A stretch of DNA of 64,000 bases from Liolophura sinensis (lineage: Eukaryota > Mollusca > Polyplacophora > Chitonida > Chitonidae): the NCBI RefSeq assembly GCF_032854445.1, contig NC_088295.1:126501-190500 (forward strand), written 5' to 3'. How positions within the stretch are numbered: the stretch's first letter is position 1; each line of letters begins with the position of its first letter. Both the position numbers and the translations under genes were made by a program. This document shows positions 13,502 to 24,744 of the stretch, piece after piece. Under the pieces are notes generated by a model, which was given only the letters and a program-made list of their open reading frames with translations, was not told where the DNA came from and ran no database searches.

Positions 13502-13580
13502 ACTATCACGCAAATAGACAATACTATCACGCAAATAGGCAATACCATAACGCAAATAGGCAATACCTTCACCCAAACCA
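13502..13580. repeat. 21-bp tandem repeat, about 3.5 copies
   Basis: The unit ACTATCACGCAAATAGGCAA plus T repeats with small changes. Confidence 0.9.
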
Positions 13581-13699
13581 GCAAAAGAAGTAGAAAGTTG
13601 AAGTTTGATTTATTCAGCCTCTTATACTTCTGATCTTCCATAAACTTGGAGGGGGTGGGAAGTCGAGTGACGGTGTCATACGAACGCATGGGTGAGTTA

Positions 13700-14041
13700 T
13701 AAGTGAGTGACTGAGTGCTTGGAGTGTAACGTCGTACTTAATTTTTCAGTCATATGACGACGAAGGATTCCTTAGAGTGCACGTAATGTACCTCCTTGTT
13801 GCAGGACGGATTTCCACCGCTCTTTTATCTAGTGGTGCTTCACTGAGGCGCCTTACCGAAGGCAAGTAAGCCGTCCCGCCTGAGCCATTATACGGATACG
13901 GGTGAACCAGTTGTTGCACTATCTCCTTCATGCTGAACACCAAGCGAGGAATTACATCTTCCTCTTTTAAGGTCTTAGGTGTGACTAGGCCCAGGATTGA
14001 TTCTGGATATACCGCTCCCGAAGCGGACGCTCTACCAGGGT
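13700..14041 (-). mobile_element. SINE family 2, copy 2
   Basis: The reverse complement matches the copy at 4049-4388 along most of its length, including CACACCTAAGACCTTAAAAG, TATAATGGCTC, CTTCGG, GGAAATCCGTCCTGCAACAA and ATGACTGAAAAATT. The head on the minus strand, near 14040, contains TGGTAGAGCGTCCGCTTCGG, which is tRNA-like, followed by an AATCAATCC B-box-like word. The head differs more from copy 1 than the body does. Confidence 0.85.
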
Positions 14042-15215
14042 GAGTTATGCGCAACTTTAGTAGAAATGTACAATCATGTCTGACCAGCAATGCACATATA
14101 TTAATCATGTGGATTAAAAAAATGTCGACATAGTCAATTAGTCTTTGTAAAACTTTAGAAACGCTCCAAATGTAATCTCGCTACAAATGCTATCTTTCTA
14201 AACATATCAATATCTTTTCACACTCAGACAAAATTACATCTAACTGCGTACTTGTTTCAGAATTCTAAATATGTTTATCAGCTACAACATCGACCAACAC
14301 TGAGTTTCTACAGTTTCCAGCCGACTTCTGTGGCCTCATTAACTGTGAAAAGGTTTATTAAATTTCAAGACATTCCAATAAACGGTTCGGGAGAACAGAA
14401 ATTTTATCCTAATTTCCTGGTCGTAATGGCGGATAGATAAGTCAGCGATGTGTGGCTTTTACAGATCAACTGTGATCTGCCGTTCTCACAGAGCAAAAGA
14501 GCTGTTTTCAGTAAGAAAAAATATTTCGAACTTAAATAATAGGCTTTCAAAGCTTACCAACGGTAATACAAAACTATTTTTTGCATTATTTCAAAAATGA
14601 AATTTACTTTAGGACGCAGGATGCTCTTATTCTTCCCGACTACTACACTCACCTGCACACATCCATCCGGTCACATCATGGTAAAAGAAAGGTCTTCCAA
14701 ACAACAAAAAGGTCACAAGAAGGCCGGAAATGAAGCCAGTCAAAGCTGGGCTTGAACTCACATCTACTTTGACGGTGAAATTATTATACTGCGCTTGTAA
14801 GCGAACCACCCGAAGGCCCCTCGCAAAACATTAGAATCACTAAGATACAAGTCCTGCGCAAACTTTGTTCTAGTGTACATATTTCTTCATTTCTAAATAA
14901 AGACTTCCGTTTGTACAAAACGTTTGAATTTTCACTTAACTGTAACTTCTGTAACCACACTAGAAACTTACACTTTATTAAAAAATCTTTTACAGTCTTA
15001 TGCTAATATTTTAAAATAGTGGGAAAGGTTAAATGTAGAAAGACATATTTTTGTTTATACTGGATCAAGTGAAATTGTAATATCGGCTAGCTTTAATAAT
15101 CAATTTCTGGATCTACACTGGTGCTGGAAGGAACATCAATGCCATAAGACACTACCCTTTATGAATGTTGTAAAGGTGTGTCAAAATAACGGACTAAAAA
15201 CAAAGGTGAACTTAC
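14042..15215. other. Intronic or intergenic; possible SINE relic
   Basis: This stretch lies directly downstream, on the minus strand, of the guanylate cyclase exon's splice donor, so it is probably intron. I found no second receptor exon. At about 14750-14822, TTGAACTCACA, TGCGCTTGTAAGCGAACC and GAAGGCCCC resemble the tRNA-like head of SINE family 1, but the similarity is weak. Confidence 0.45.
15210..15215 (-). promoter_or_regulatory. Splice donor GTAAGT after the guanylate cyclase exon
   Basis: The minus strand reads TAC followed by GTAAGT, a perfect donor consensus, exactly where the ANF-receptor similarity stops. Beyond it the reading frame loses family resemblance and meets a stop. Confidence 0.85.
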
Positions 15216-15665
15216 GTATGACAGCATTGGAACTCTCCAGGCCGAGGCGACGACGGCAGCCACGGAGCAGGTGCCCTCTGGACCTATGAAAGCCACGGTG
15301 TTGTTAGAGTACATCTGCGTCATCAGCCGAATTCCTTCCAGTTTATCCGAGTGTGTGTCCCGCAGTTCATACACTAATTTCACACTTGGCAACATGTTTT
15401 GCTTTTCAATGTCATCAATGGCAGCCTGTAAAGCCCCAGCAAATCGGTTACTCACAGCGCGGCATTTCTTGTGCTGAAAACCCTCTACAATTGGATTCCG
15501 TTTATTATCACCACCACATGTTAATGCCGGTAAAAACCCCAGCTTGACTGTCTTCCTTGGTGATTCCTGGCATTGTACTTGCTCAAACACTCCGCTTAAA
15601 ATCGGGAGAAAAACAGTAATACAGACAAAAAATCTCTCTGGTTTCTTCCTCCTTTCATGACCCAT
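15216..15665 (-). CDS. First coding exon of a receptor-type guanylate cyclase (ligand-binding domain)
   Basis: Membrane guanylate cyclases bind ligand outside the cell and make cGMP inside; this exon covers only the start of the outer domain. From the ATG at 15665 it encodes 150 residues: a short basic start (MGHERRKK), a hydrophobic signal segment (FFVCITVFLPILSGVFEQVQ), then a typical ANF-receptor N-lobe with VKLGFLPALTCGGDNKRNP, the alanine-rich helix ALQAAIDDIEKQN, YELRDTHSDKLEGIRLM, and FIGPEGTCSVAAVVASAWRV. The exon ends in a complete tyrosine codon immediately before GTAAGT (15215-15210), so it is a phase-0 exon of exactly 450 coding bases. Another in-frame ATG at 15710 would give a longer N-terminus; I prefer 15665 because it places the hydrophobic segment conventionally. 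No transmembrane, kinase-homology or cyclase exons are recognisable in the window. The ANF-receptor assignment is firm; the exact subtype is not resolvable. Confidence 0.85.
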
Positions 15666-16655
15666 ATCACCGGCGTGGCTGCTCTGTATCCTTTGTGGCA
15701 GACTGAGCATATAGCGTATATACAGCCCCTTCACTACAACGTGGATGGTATACTTTCTTGGACATTTCCGAGTGGAACTTCAATGAAGGCACAGGAACGA
15801 GCGTGTCCTTGGCAAATACGACTCTCCGGGGAAGGTGAAAGCAATCTCTCTCCCTGGCGGTGTCCCATTTGACCCGGCGCGTCAGCTCAGTCTCATCTCC
15901 GTGCCTGTTTGCACATCTCTGAGTGATACAGAAACAAGAGGTTAGCTCAGATGTACATATAATAGGTAACAGTGGGATAAAATCGGTGCGAAGTATATCC
16001 CCAAGAAACATCCAGATATCACGCAGCATTAAATTTTTTAATGAATTAGGTCTGTATAGGCAGAATAATAACACTGTGTCCTTATCAGGTGTTCTTGATA
16101 GTTATGCCCCAAGTACATTAGTGTGAAGAGAGATAAGATTTTCAAATATTTTTCCTCCTGGCCTAAAATGGAGCAGACATCACCAACAAAGCATGTTTCT
16201 AGTTATCTACTTTACATTATATTACCCAAGAATGCCCAATATGGACTATTTTTTTTTACGAAAGTGCTTAACTTCATAATTATGAAGGGCATAATTACTG
16301 TTTCTTGCGAAGGGCTTTTACAATTACCCATCACTTAGGATTACATATGCGCAATTCATGATTGGCGGATAAGCAGGTAAAACCTATAACTGAAACCAGA
16401 ATACTAAAACGGAAATGTGGAAACGTTTACGGGCTTGAACCTCAGCCATATTAAATGGTTGCAGACATTTCACTAAGTGGGGTATTAACATGGCTTTAAT
16501 GATCGTCAACATTCTGTTATGTCAATGTTCAGGAAACTGATTACCCCTGTGTCTTAGAAACCCCGTCGTGCAACCAAGAGAAAAATGTTGTCCTAATCAG
16601 AAGGTGTTAGAGTGCTAGTGAACAGACTCCAAATGCTTTTCATCTGCTGCAGCTG
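15666..16655. other. Upstream of guanylate cyclase exon; nothing recognised
   Basis: This would contain the 5' UTR, an upstream exon or the promoter of the minus-strand receptor gene. I see no clear TATA box, and no splice acceptor can be placed with confidence. Confidence 0.4.
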
Positions 16656-16657
16656 TA

Positions 16658-16806
16658 GTGATGGCAGGGAAGGGGAGTGGGGGGTGGGGTGGAGAGGTAG
16701 TAAGATGTGATGGCAGGGAAGGGGAGTGGGGGTGGGGTGGAGAGGTAGTCAGATGTGATGGCAGGGAAGGGGAGTGGGGGGGGGGGGGGTGGTGAGGTAG
16801 TAAGAT
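16658..16806. repeat. G-rich 48-49 bp minisatellite, 3 copies
   Basis: GTGATGGCAGGGAAGGGGAG starts at 16658, 16707 and 16755, each followed by long G-rich purine stretches (a run of about 13 G in the third copy). The plus strand has many closely spaced G-runs and could form G-quadruplexes. Confidence 0.93.
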
Positions 16807-17169
16807 GGAATAATCTTAAGGTAGTACGGGTCATGGTCGATTACTATTGGCTGACTCTAGTATATCCCCTACATGAACTGACTATATATTTATTGTTTTT
16901 TGGCCGACAATGTTGTCCTATTATCTGAGCCTGCACAAGACTTGAAAATAGTTTAAACGCATTAAATGAACACAGTAAGAAATGGGTCTAAGAGTCAATG
17001 TCTTCAAAACACAGTTATATTTAGACATGGTCGTCACATTAGACATTTTGAATAATGGTATTGCAATGACATCTTGATAGAAAATGAGGAAGAGTCTAAT
17101 TATTTAGTCATATTCCTGTCATCATATTGTAAATTATTCAAAGCACAAACAGATAAAAGCTCTAACAGA

Positions 17170-18010
17170 TAAAAATTCTAACAGATAAAAGCTCTGAAAA
17201 TGTGTTCTTTTCTGGCTGTAAAAATTTGGGTCTCGAAATTTGGGTGTGGTTTCAGAGCTATTTGATACATTTGTCCGGGCAACGGCTGGCTATGGGTTGT
17301 GAAGACTGGAGGTTTCGTAAGGCTTCTGCCCTGAAACGTATCCATACTATTTTTAAACAAGTGTTAGGGGTCAATATGTCTACATTAATGTATGTATATG
17401 CAGTGAACTGTAGACCACTGTACTTTCATCGCCTAACACAAATTGTAAACAAAATTTCTGAAAATAATTAATTCAGAAATGTGATTTTGAAAAATGTATC
17501 ACGCCTAATTATGGAGATGTGTGATAAAGACAGCATAATTTGGATGTTAGATGTAAAGGGTACTCTATGTAGATGTGGCCTCGGGGATGTGTGAACTGTG
17601 TGGATGCCAAGCTATTAAGTAAAAAACTTAAACAAAGATTATGTTTGCCCAATTTGATACACGTAAATTGCTTCTTTATAGGTATATAAAATGTGGTGTC
17701 GACTTTGAGGCTTATTTAGATAAAGTGAAAAATAATAATCACACAAAAGCCATGCATAAATTAAGAAGTTCACCCAGCCTACAAAGAAGAAAAAAGGGAC
17801 GTGATGTATTAGCAGGAATTATGAGAACGTTGTAAAATGTGTACACGTAATAATGCAGAAGACGATAATCATTCTCCATTTATTTGTCCGTTCTGCGTTT
17901 CTGTACGTACTAAGTACATTAACTGATACTTTCGGAAGAAAAAACTGGTTGTACTATTATCTTCTAAATTTAAAAATACTTCGTGTTAAAACAGCCCGAT
18001 TAATCTACGA
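17170..18010 (+). pseudogene. 3' end of a non-LTR retrotransposon ORF2 (broken)
   Basis: Short plus-strand blocks in several frames resemble the C-terminal region of LINE polyproteins: KRIHTIFKQVLGVNMSTL (about 17335-17400), RPLYFHRLTQIV, and a terminal block with MCTRNNAEDDNHSPFICP (about 17838-17892) followed by a basic tail. Frames change between the blocks and stops intervene, so it is a relic. A SINE family 1 copy begins at 18011 and splits it from possible remaining tail sequence at 18257-18400. It differs from the RNase H-type LINE at 36.8-39.8 kb. Assignment is by remembered family look only. Confidence 0.45.
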
Positions 18011-18256
18011 TTATTTATTTTACTTGATTGGTGTTTTACGCCGTACTCAAGGATATTTCACTATACAATTAGCATTATGGTGAGAGGAAACCGGGCACAG
18101 CCACGTTCATCTGCAGGGTGCTGTCTGACCTTGACACGTACGGCGGAGAGGAAGCCATTATGAACAGGACATCAACTCACGGCGACCGCATTGGTGGCAG
18201 GCTCCTGGTTCATAACGCTGCGCTAGCCCGCTAACCAACTGAGCCACGGAGGCCCC
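18011..18256 (-). mobile_element. SINE family 1, near full-length copy
   Basis: This runs from TTGATTGGTGTTTTACGCCG to GAGCCACGGAGGCCCC. On the minus strand it has a tRNA-like head with the A-box-like TGGCTCAGTTGG, a body, and the conserved 3' end. Flanks carry a 13-bp duplication with two mismatches (GATTAATCTACGA at 17998-18010, GATTTATCTATGA at 18257-18269), indicating an older insertion than the copy at 20548. Confidence 0.85.
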
Positions 18257-18269
18257 GATTTATCTATGA

Positions 18270-19923
18270 ACGGTTTAAGTTACGCCGGGCCAATGTTTAC
18301 AACACATTTTATATGTTCTCACACCCTCAAAGCACAGTATATGTGCAACAATCTATGCCACCAACCTCTGTATATGTCTGTATCTGAGAGACCAAAGTAC
18401 ATTTGCTTAGGTCATTCATTAAAAACAGAAATTGAACTGATGTGGGAATAACGACAGTAGGCAGTAGATCCAGAGTTTTGACAGAGCTTCAACAAGGGTA
18501 ACACTGCATCCGCAGTAGTCTTACCTGGCAAATGCCACCTTTCACAAAATGTAAATTTCCGTCTTCTACCTTAGCGAAGCTAATGGATGAACGTACTGGC
18601 GATTCAGATCAACAGTGGCTAGTGTCAAGCCGAAGGACAGGTTTGCACACTTACACAACAATAAATATGGGATATTCTTAATCCTCAACAAGTCGGCGCC
18701 TAGCATGTGTATTTCCACTTCCCTCAGATGCCATTCACAAACCTCCTGCTTTGCGAGTACTCTGTAAATTAGTACTTCTGTTTGTCCAGTGCATACTGTA
18801 TTACCGCTGAACGTTTGTTCACCACGCAAAGGTGAGTTCAGCCTGAATGAGGCATTTTGACCAACACTCCGAGTCTCCGTCAAACCCTCGGTCATGGGTC
18901 GGAGACGATCAAGAGAGCGAACAAAAGCTCAAGCTTCACAGGTACGCATTGACCGCTTCCCCCCACTTGACCAGACGAATACGAAATGTAGTATCCAATA
19001 CGCCGGCGAAGCTGACGTAATAAATTCTTCCAGGAGATACACTATCATTTTGGGGAGATTGTCTTGTCAGAAAGCCACCGTCTGTAACAGTCAGCTTGTT
19101 GAAGAATACTCAAGTGGGTAAAAAGGGTCGATTTGTCAATTGATCAGTGTCGTCGATTTGTAAGAAGTATAAAAGTGATACTCACTTGAGTAACTTATAC
19201 ATGTACATGCCTGTAGCACTTGTGGTCAGTGAGGCCCGGTATCAATCGTACAGACAATGCGTCTCATTATTCAAGTCAAAGTTTGGTCAGAAACCTTGAA
19301 CGTGACGATATCATTCATCATTACGTTCAATGTGCAATCCCTGGGACACCATAATGACGTCAGCAAGGTTTAGCTCTAAACGGGAATTTCGGCGAAGTGA
19401 GAAGATGTTGATAAAGTCTTGACTGACATGGACCACTTAGGAGATGAAAGTCTCCAGTCTTTGTCTATTCCATGTCCCCTGAACCCCATCGTCATTGTTA
19501 TACATATAAATGCGGGGCTATTGGACGACGGCTGGACAGTAAGAAGAAATGTGAAGCTGATGTAACCCACGCCACTTCAGATTTATCGACTGAAAATGTC
19601 AAGCGTTCTTTTCCATAGAAGCTACATTTGCATTTTCAATTTGTCTCAGCTTTTCTGTTTTTCATCTGCTTACTTTATTGTAACATAAATGCTGCAACGA
19701 CACGAAGAAAACTGACTCAGTGTTATACGAAAGTGCTTGAAGGCAATTTTGTCACTGTAGAGGAACTGTATTGCATGAGTACCCTGCTTCGCAACATGGT
19801 CAGACAAACAATTTATGTATGTCATTCAATAGAGAAAGTATAATTCTTAGGGTACAACATCAGATATACCAGAGAGTCGGCATTTCTTTGTGATATACGG
19901 CCTCAGTGAAAAGTCGTACAAGG
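18270..19923. other. No supported gene
   Basis: Unique sequence. The longest frame is a 109-codon ATG-started one on the minus strand (18566-18895). It has no recognisable domain, no hydrophobic segment typical of a signal peptide, and no clear splice context, so I do not call it. Confidence 0.4.
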
Positions 19924-20069
19924 GAAGGCCTGTCAGCAGCCAACGGATGGTCGTGGGTTTCCCCGGTTCTCCTCCCAACTTAATGCAGGCATTCCTCTCA
20001 ACTTAATGCTAACCGCCCTGGGTTAAGTGAAATACTCTTGAGTGCGGCTTAATAAAAAAATCAACCAAA
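19924..20069 (+). mobile_element. SINE family 1, 3' fragment
   Basis: CGGATGGTCGTGGGTTTCCC through GAAATACTCTTGAGTGCGGC, TTAATAAAAAAATCAACC matches the 3' half of the family in the orientation opposite to 20548-20814. The 5' part is missing and an internal CTCCCAACTTAATGC word is duplicated. Confidence 0.8.
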
Positions 20070-20532
20070 TCACAGTGAGAAAAATACGACTACCATTCAC
20101 GTTTTGGTGACAGTTCAACACCTATCAAGCTTGAACAAAGAAGAGCCTGTCAAATTAGAAACAGAATGCCACAAATCGTTGTAAATAATTTTAAGTAGTT
20201 CGAGGGTGAAGGTGGGTTAGCGTCCCTATATATATGTCTTGCCAGTGAACAGGGTAAGAATCTCAGCCTGCGCTGAGTCCACATTTACACCGTTAATGCT
20301 CATCTATTGAATCGTATTAAAGTAAATTAAATACAGCGCAATGAACAATACACTTCGCAAAGATTCACAAGGCTATGGAGTGCGATAACAGTGTTTAGGT
20401 TGAAGTTTAATTCATACCATATTTGGCGATCATTTGACAGTTTACAAGTCCCTGATATTTGGTCTCAATGACAATGACCTAGTTCACTAGTCGGTGAGAT
20501 CGGGTCTCAGTGATTAAGACACAGTTTACAAG
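20070..20532. other. No recognisable feature
   Basis: Unique AT-rich sequence between two SINE copies. From about 20440 to 20940 the words GGTGACATCTGATCTCAG, TTAYGACACAGT and ACAAGT recur loosely, suggesting a degenerate tandem repeat into which the next SINE inserted. Confidence 0.4.
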
Positions 20533-20547
20533 TTGGTGACATCTGAT

Positions 20548-20814
20548 TTTTTTTTTTTTTTTTTTTTTTTTTGATTGGTGTTTTACGCCGTACTCAAGAA
20601 TATTTCACTTATACGACGGCGGCCAGCATTATGGTGGGTGGAAACCGGGCAGAGCCCGGGGGAAACCCACGACCATCCGCAGGTTGCTGACGGACCTTCT
20701 CACGTACGGCCGCCAGCATGAGCTGGACTTGAACTCACAGCGACCGCATTGGTGAGAGACTCCTGGGTCATTACGCTGCGCTAGCGCTTTAACCGGCTGA
20801 GCCACGGAGGCCCC
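20548..20814 (-). mobile_element. SINE family 1, full-length copy with perfect 15-bp TSD
   Basis: The cleanest copy. On the minus strand it reads GGGGCCTCCGTGGCTCAGCC (A box TGGCTCAGCCGG), GAGTTCAAGTCC (B box), then a body with CAACCTGCGGATGGTCGTGG and TTTCCACCCACCATAATGC, ending GGCGTAAAACACCAATC and an A-tail of about 25. A perfect 15-bp direct repeat TTGGTGACATCTGAT lies at 20533-20547 and 20815-20829. This defines both ends of the family and shows tRNA origin plus retroposition. Confidence 0.95.
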
Positions 20815-20963
20815 TTGGTGACATCTGATCTCAGCGATTACGACACAGTATACAAGAGGGTGAGGTATGGTCTCATTCATCATGACACAGTCCGTAAGAT
20901 CTGGTCAGTGAGTATGACATAGTTTATAAGTCGGTGAGATGTGGTCATAAAATTATAACATTA

Positions 20964-20964
20964 A

Positions 20965-21047
<83 letters not shown>
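20964..21047. repeat. (AT)n microsatellite
   Basis: A nearly pure AT dinucleotide run of about 84 bp with one AC interruption. Confidence 0.97.
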
Positions 21048-21050
<3 letters not shown>

Positions 21051-21379
21051 GCAGTCATTTTTATTGTTTTATGCTGTGATATCAACACAAATGCTGTGTT
21101 GTTATGACATCTAACATACAATAACGTTAAGACAATGAAAGGCGAGCTGGTGTAGGTCATTAACATTTTCTATTTGTCTATCATGAGGGACTGTATTGAC
21201 AGACGGGCATTGGCCATATCTAATAAAGCTTAACCATTTAACAGTAAAGTTGTTCTCCCAAAGTTCTCTGCAGATTCAAATTTCTCATAGCAAAAAATAA
21301 TAAAGAGGACTTACCCGTGATAAGAAACAACATAGGAAATGATTCCCGGAATAAATAATTTTCCATTGGTTGATCAAGA

Positions 21380-21571
21380 TATATTTAGGTGGTCTCTGTT
21401 CTATTTTGTCCATATTTAGGTGGTCTCTGTTCTACGTTGTCCATATTTAGGTGGCCTCTGTTCTACGTTGTCCATACTTAGGTGGCCTCTGTTCTACGTT
21501 GTCCATATTTAGGTGGCCTCTGTTCTACGTTGTCCATATTTAGGTGGTCTCTGTTCTACGTAGTTCATATC
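21380..21571. repeat. 31-bp tandem repeat, about 6 copies
   Basis: The unit ATATTTAGGTGGCCTCTGTT plus CTACGTTGTCC repeats with few substitutions (GGTCT and GGCCT variants). Confidence 0.95.
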
Positions 21572-21574
21572 AAG

Positions 21575-23985
21575 GATGGAATATGTCGTCCAAGTGAAAA
21601 GATATAATACGAACAGCCTACACAGACACAACGATGCGAAAAGACCATAACTTTTTCATGCTTCACGTACAAATAAGTGAAATGCAGGGCGCTAATGTGA
21701 GTGTGCGCCAGGAGCCCAGTAGCCTACGTCGCAGAAAACGATAAATTGCTGGCGGAGTCCTTAAACAGAAGGCCCCGCAAGAATATTGAAGGCATCCACG
21801 AAATGTTCCAAGACGAATGGCCCAGCGTGATCGCAGACAACACTGTCCCTTTGTTGCTTGTTAAAATGTGGACAATGACGGATTGTTTACAATTTATTGT
21901 TAGTTTTAATCAAGGGTTTCCTGTTGACACTGGGGCACGTGAAATAATTTTTATCACGCGATGGCTGTCGATTAACAATGCCAATGCACACAGAGGAATT
22001 TCTGAGTGGGTAGGGAGTCTACCAGGGCCAGTAATTAGGACACAACATGCAATACCGCAGTAGTGTGACCCGAACGTACAAGCTACACACTAGCATGGCA
22101 GCCATACAGCAAGAATTTTCCAAAGATGTAATTTCTGGAAAATGACAGCATCTTGTGAGTGTTGGGATCTCGGGAACACACCCCAATTGTTTGTAAATTA
22201 GGAGAATATGTTTAGAAACAAAGACATTGTCGGTATATTACTTGGATACAATGCCCGGCAAATCGAATCGAAAATCGAAAATCTGGGGACACAAATACCT
22301 GTAACTACACTTCCACACTTGTATTTAATTTGACAAATATAATTTTTGAAATATCAATGGCGATCGATAATACGACATTTGTTTTATCCATACATCCAAT
22401 CTGTTTTCTTAGCGAGCATAGATTACACAGTGTTGGATAGCAGAACTGCATCGAATTCTTTACCACTGCGTTATACCTGCAACATGGATTTACTTTATCG
22501 ATAATATCACGTCTGTCAGAGTATTTTAAATTGATAAGAGAAAATATGTAGTCTGTTTGGCGTGTCCCCATGACATGGCGTGATCACCCTGTTGCGGGCA
22601 TTGCCTTGCAAACACCCTTCACAAAAAATAAATCTCGTCTATACCACCGTTTAAATTGCGTATAAAATGGCATCACGTTGACTGAAATATCATTTATACA
22701 AGTCACTTACAATTATTGATCTTTATCATCAGAAAATTTATAGCTAATAATCAACTGAAATTAGCACGATAAGAACTGTCAAAATTCTGATTCTACAAAC
22801 GTCTTTCAATTTGCACCTCCTTTCGCAGTTTATTCTCTGGTCTAATAGTTTGTGCTTTTACTTAATACAATAACTGCAAAATTTCATCAAAGACCGGTTG
22901 ACTGCGCACATGCCAGGAGTCCAAATGTGATGAAAAGCACTGTCTGCTCTCAAAGTATCAAGGACGTTGATACAGACTTAAAAAATCACCAGAAACTGGA
23001 CCATGATTACTGAAAATGCGATTAACTAAAATAGCCTAACCGGAAAATTCAACCACTGGTTATTGCGAGAAAGCTTGAGTGCATCTGGTTGGGTGAATAA
23101 ATGGATATGTTGTGGAATCCACCAAATCATACCTTTTCGCTTTTTTCTTTTAATCCAGCTTTCAATCTTGAAAGTTAGTTAAGCAAGCAGGATAATGCAT
23201 TTCCGGACCGGTACTGAGCCATCCGTTAATATGATGCCTCATGGATGATGAACCCGTGTAAATGACACTCTATCCTCTCCCAGCACTCTTCACCTCAGCA
23301 CGCGGTTGCTGTCAGCTCACAGTGGTAAAAACTAAGCACCAATAAACTCTACCAATTACACTCAGTCGAGCTTGCTCTTCCGCATTCAGAGGTCTAAGTG
23401 AGGCCGTTTTGAGGGCTTGCCCCCAGCTTTTAAACACGGACGCGGAAAAGTGCTGCAGAACAAACTTGTTACACGGCGAAAATTACTGCTGATTTTCAAC
23501 ACAAAGTGCCTGGTATTTTCAGTGCCCCAGATCCAACCAGAGTATGGTATCAATACCAATTTTAACTTACATCGAGGAATAGGAAATAAGCTGGAACAAA
23601 CATATTGAAGACACATTTCGTCGTCATATGGATGTTCCAGTATCTCCTAAAGCATTCTAATTTAGGAAATTGGGTTAAATAACACATTGGTGAGCAGTCA
23701 GTAGGTTTGTGGGTTGTACAGCGTGCTTTAAAAAACCTGCATATCATCCAGAGCAATCTTACCCTACAAGGACACTTGTTTACAAGTGGATCAAAATTGT
23801 ATATCAAAACAGATTACTCCATGCTTTTTCTGCCTCTACGGATGTAGGCTGGGACATGGTCATATCACGGCCCCTCCATAAGTGGCTGACTAGTGCTGCA
23901 TGAGAACATGTCATGCTATTAGATATCCATGAAGGATGAATTAAATCAATTTGTGTGGGTTTCCTTACATTAGACATTGCAAGCA
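21575..23985. other. No supported gene
   Basis: Unique sequence with several 60-120 codon frames on both strands (the longest, about 120 codons, at 21701-22063 plus). None shows a recognisable domain or convincing splice sites. Confidence 0.4.
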
Positions 23986-23990
23986 ACATA

Positions 23991-24106
23991 CCTGTGAACA
24001 CTGTCGACATTACAATGTGAACACTGTCGACATTACAATGTGAACACTGTCGACATTACAATGTGAACATTGTCGAAATAACAATGTGAACGCAGCCGAC
24101 ATTACC
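23991..24106. repeat. 23-bp tandem repeat, about 5 copies
   Basis: ACAATGTGAACACTGTCGAC plus ATT repeats. The first three copies are nearly identical and the last two diverged. Confidence 0.95.
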
Positions 24107-24127
24107 AAGTAAAATGTTAATGCATAC

Positions 24128-24380
24128 ATGTGTAAGACTGAAATGGTTAGCTTGTCAGGAGTGCATGTTGCGTTTCACAAGCGGATAGAGGGTAATCTAT
24201 CTTTACCATTGTTAAGAGTAAGACTGAAATGGTTAGCTTGTCAGGAGTGCATGTTGCGGATAGAGGGTAATCTACCTTTACCATTGTTAAGAGTAAGATT
24301 GAAATGGTTACATTGTCAGAAAATGCTTGCCACCCATGACACACGTGGTGGCGACAATCTACCTCTGTCAACCTACAATT
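24128..24380. repeat. 73-89 bp tandem repeat, 3 copies
   Basis: AAGACTGAAATGGTTAGCTT and its variants begin near 24131, 24220 and 24293, each followed by a GGATAGAGGGTAATCTA-like word and TTTACCATTGTTAAGAGT. Unit length varies by an indel. Confidence 0.9.
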
Positions 24381-24474
24381 AAGAGCACACCTCAATACAT
24401 CTCTCTTAGGACAAAAGTTGCAATACGTAATATTTCCCTTATCACAATGAATTTAGGATAATGATAGGATATTC

Positions 24475-24740
24475 GGCTTTGATACGGCAATCTATTTTAC
24501 TTCCATTATCAAAAAGAATTCCACAGGTCAGCCCAACCGTTTCCCTTATTAAGGGTAATTCCAAAAGACAGCCCACCTGTTTCCCTCTATTGAAGCGAAT
24601 TCTACAAGGCAGCTCAACTGTTTCCCTTATTAAGAAGAATTTTACAAGTCAGCCTATGTGTTTCCCTCATTAAAGGAAATTCCACAGGACAGCCTACCTA
24701 TCTGGCTTTCTTATTAAAGGAAGTTGCACTAGTAAATCTA
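24475..24740. repeat. About 42-bp minisatellite, 5-6 copies
   Basis: Tandem diverged units built on GGGTAATTCCAAAAGACAGC, CCACCTGTTTCCCTTATTAA. Confidence 0.88.
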
Positions 24741-24744
24741 TGGG

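Noticed and set aside
14640-14822. Another SINE family 1 copy
   Set aside because: Only the tail words resemble the tRNA-like head; the conserved 3' end is absent.
18566-18895. 109-codon ATG-started minus-strand frame
   Set aside because: No recognisable domain, no neighbouring exon or splice evidence; length alone is insufficient in this background.
21701-22063. 120-codon plus-strand frame
   Set aside because: Does not start with ATG at the listed edge, no recognisable domain, and no intron-exon context.
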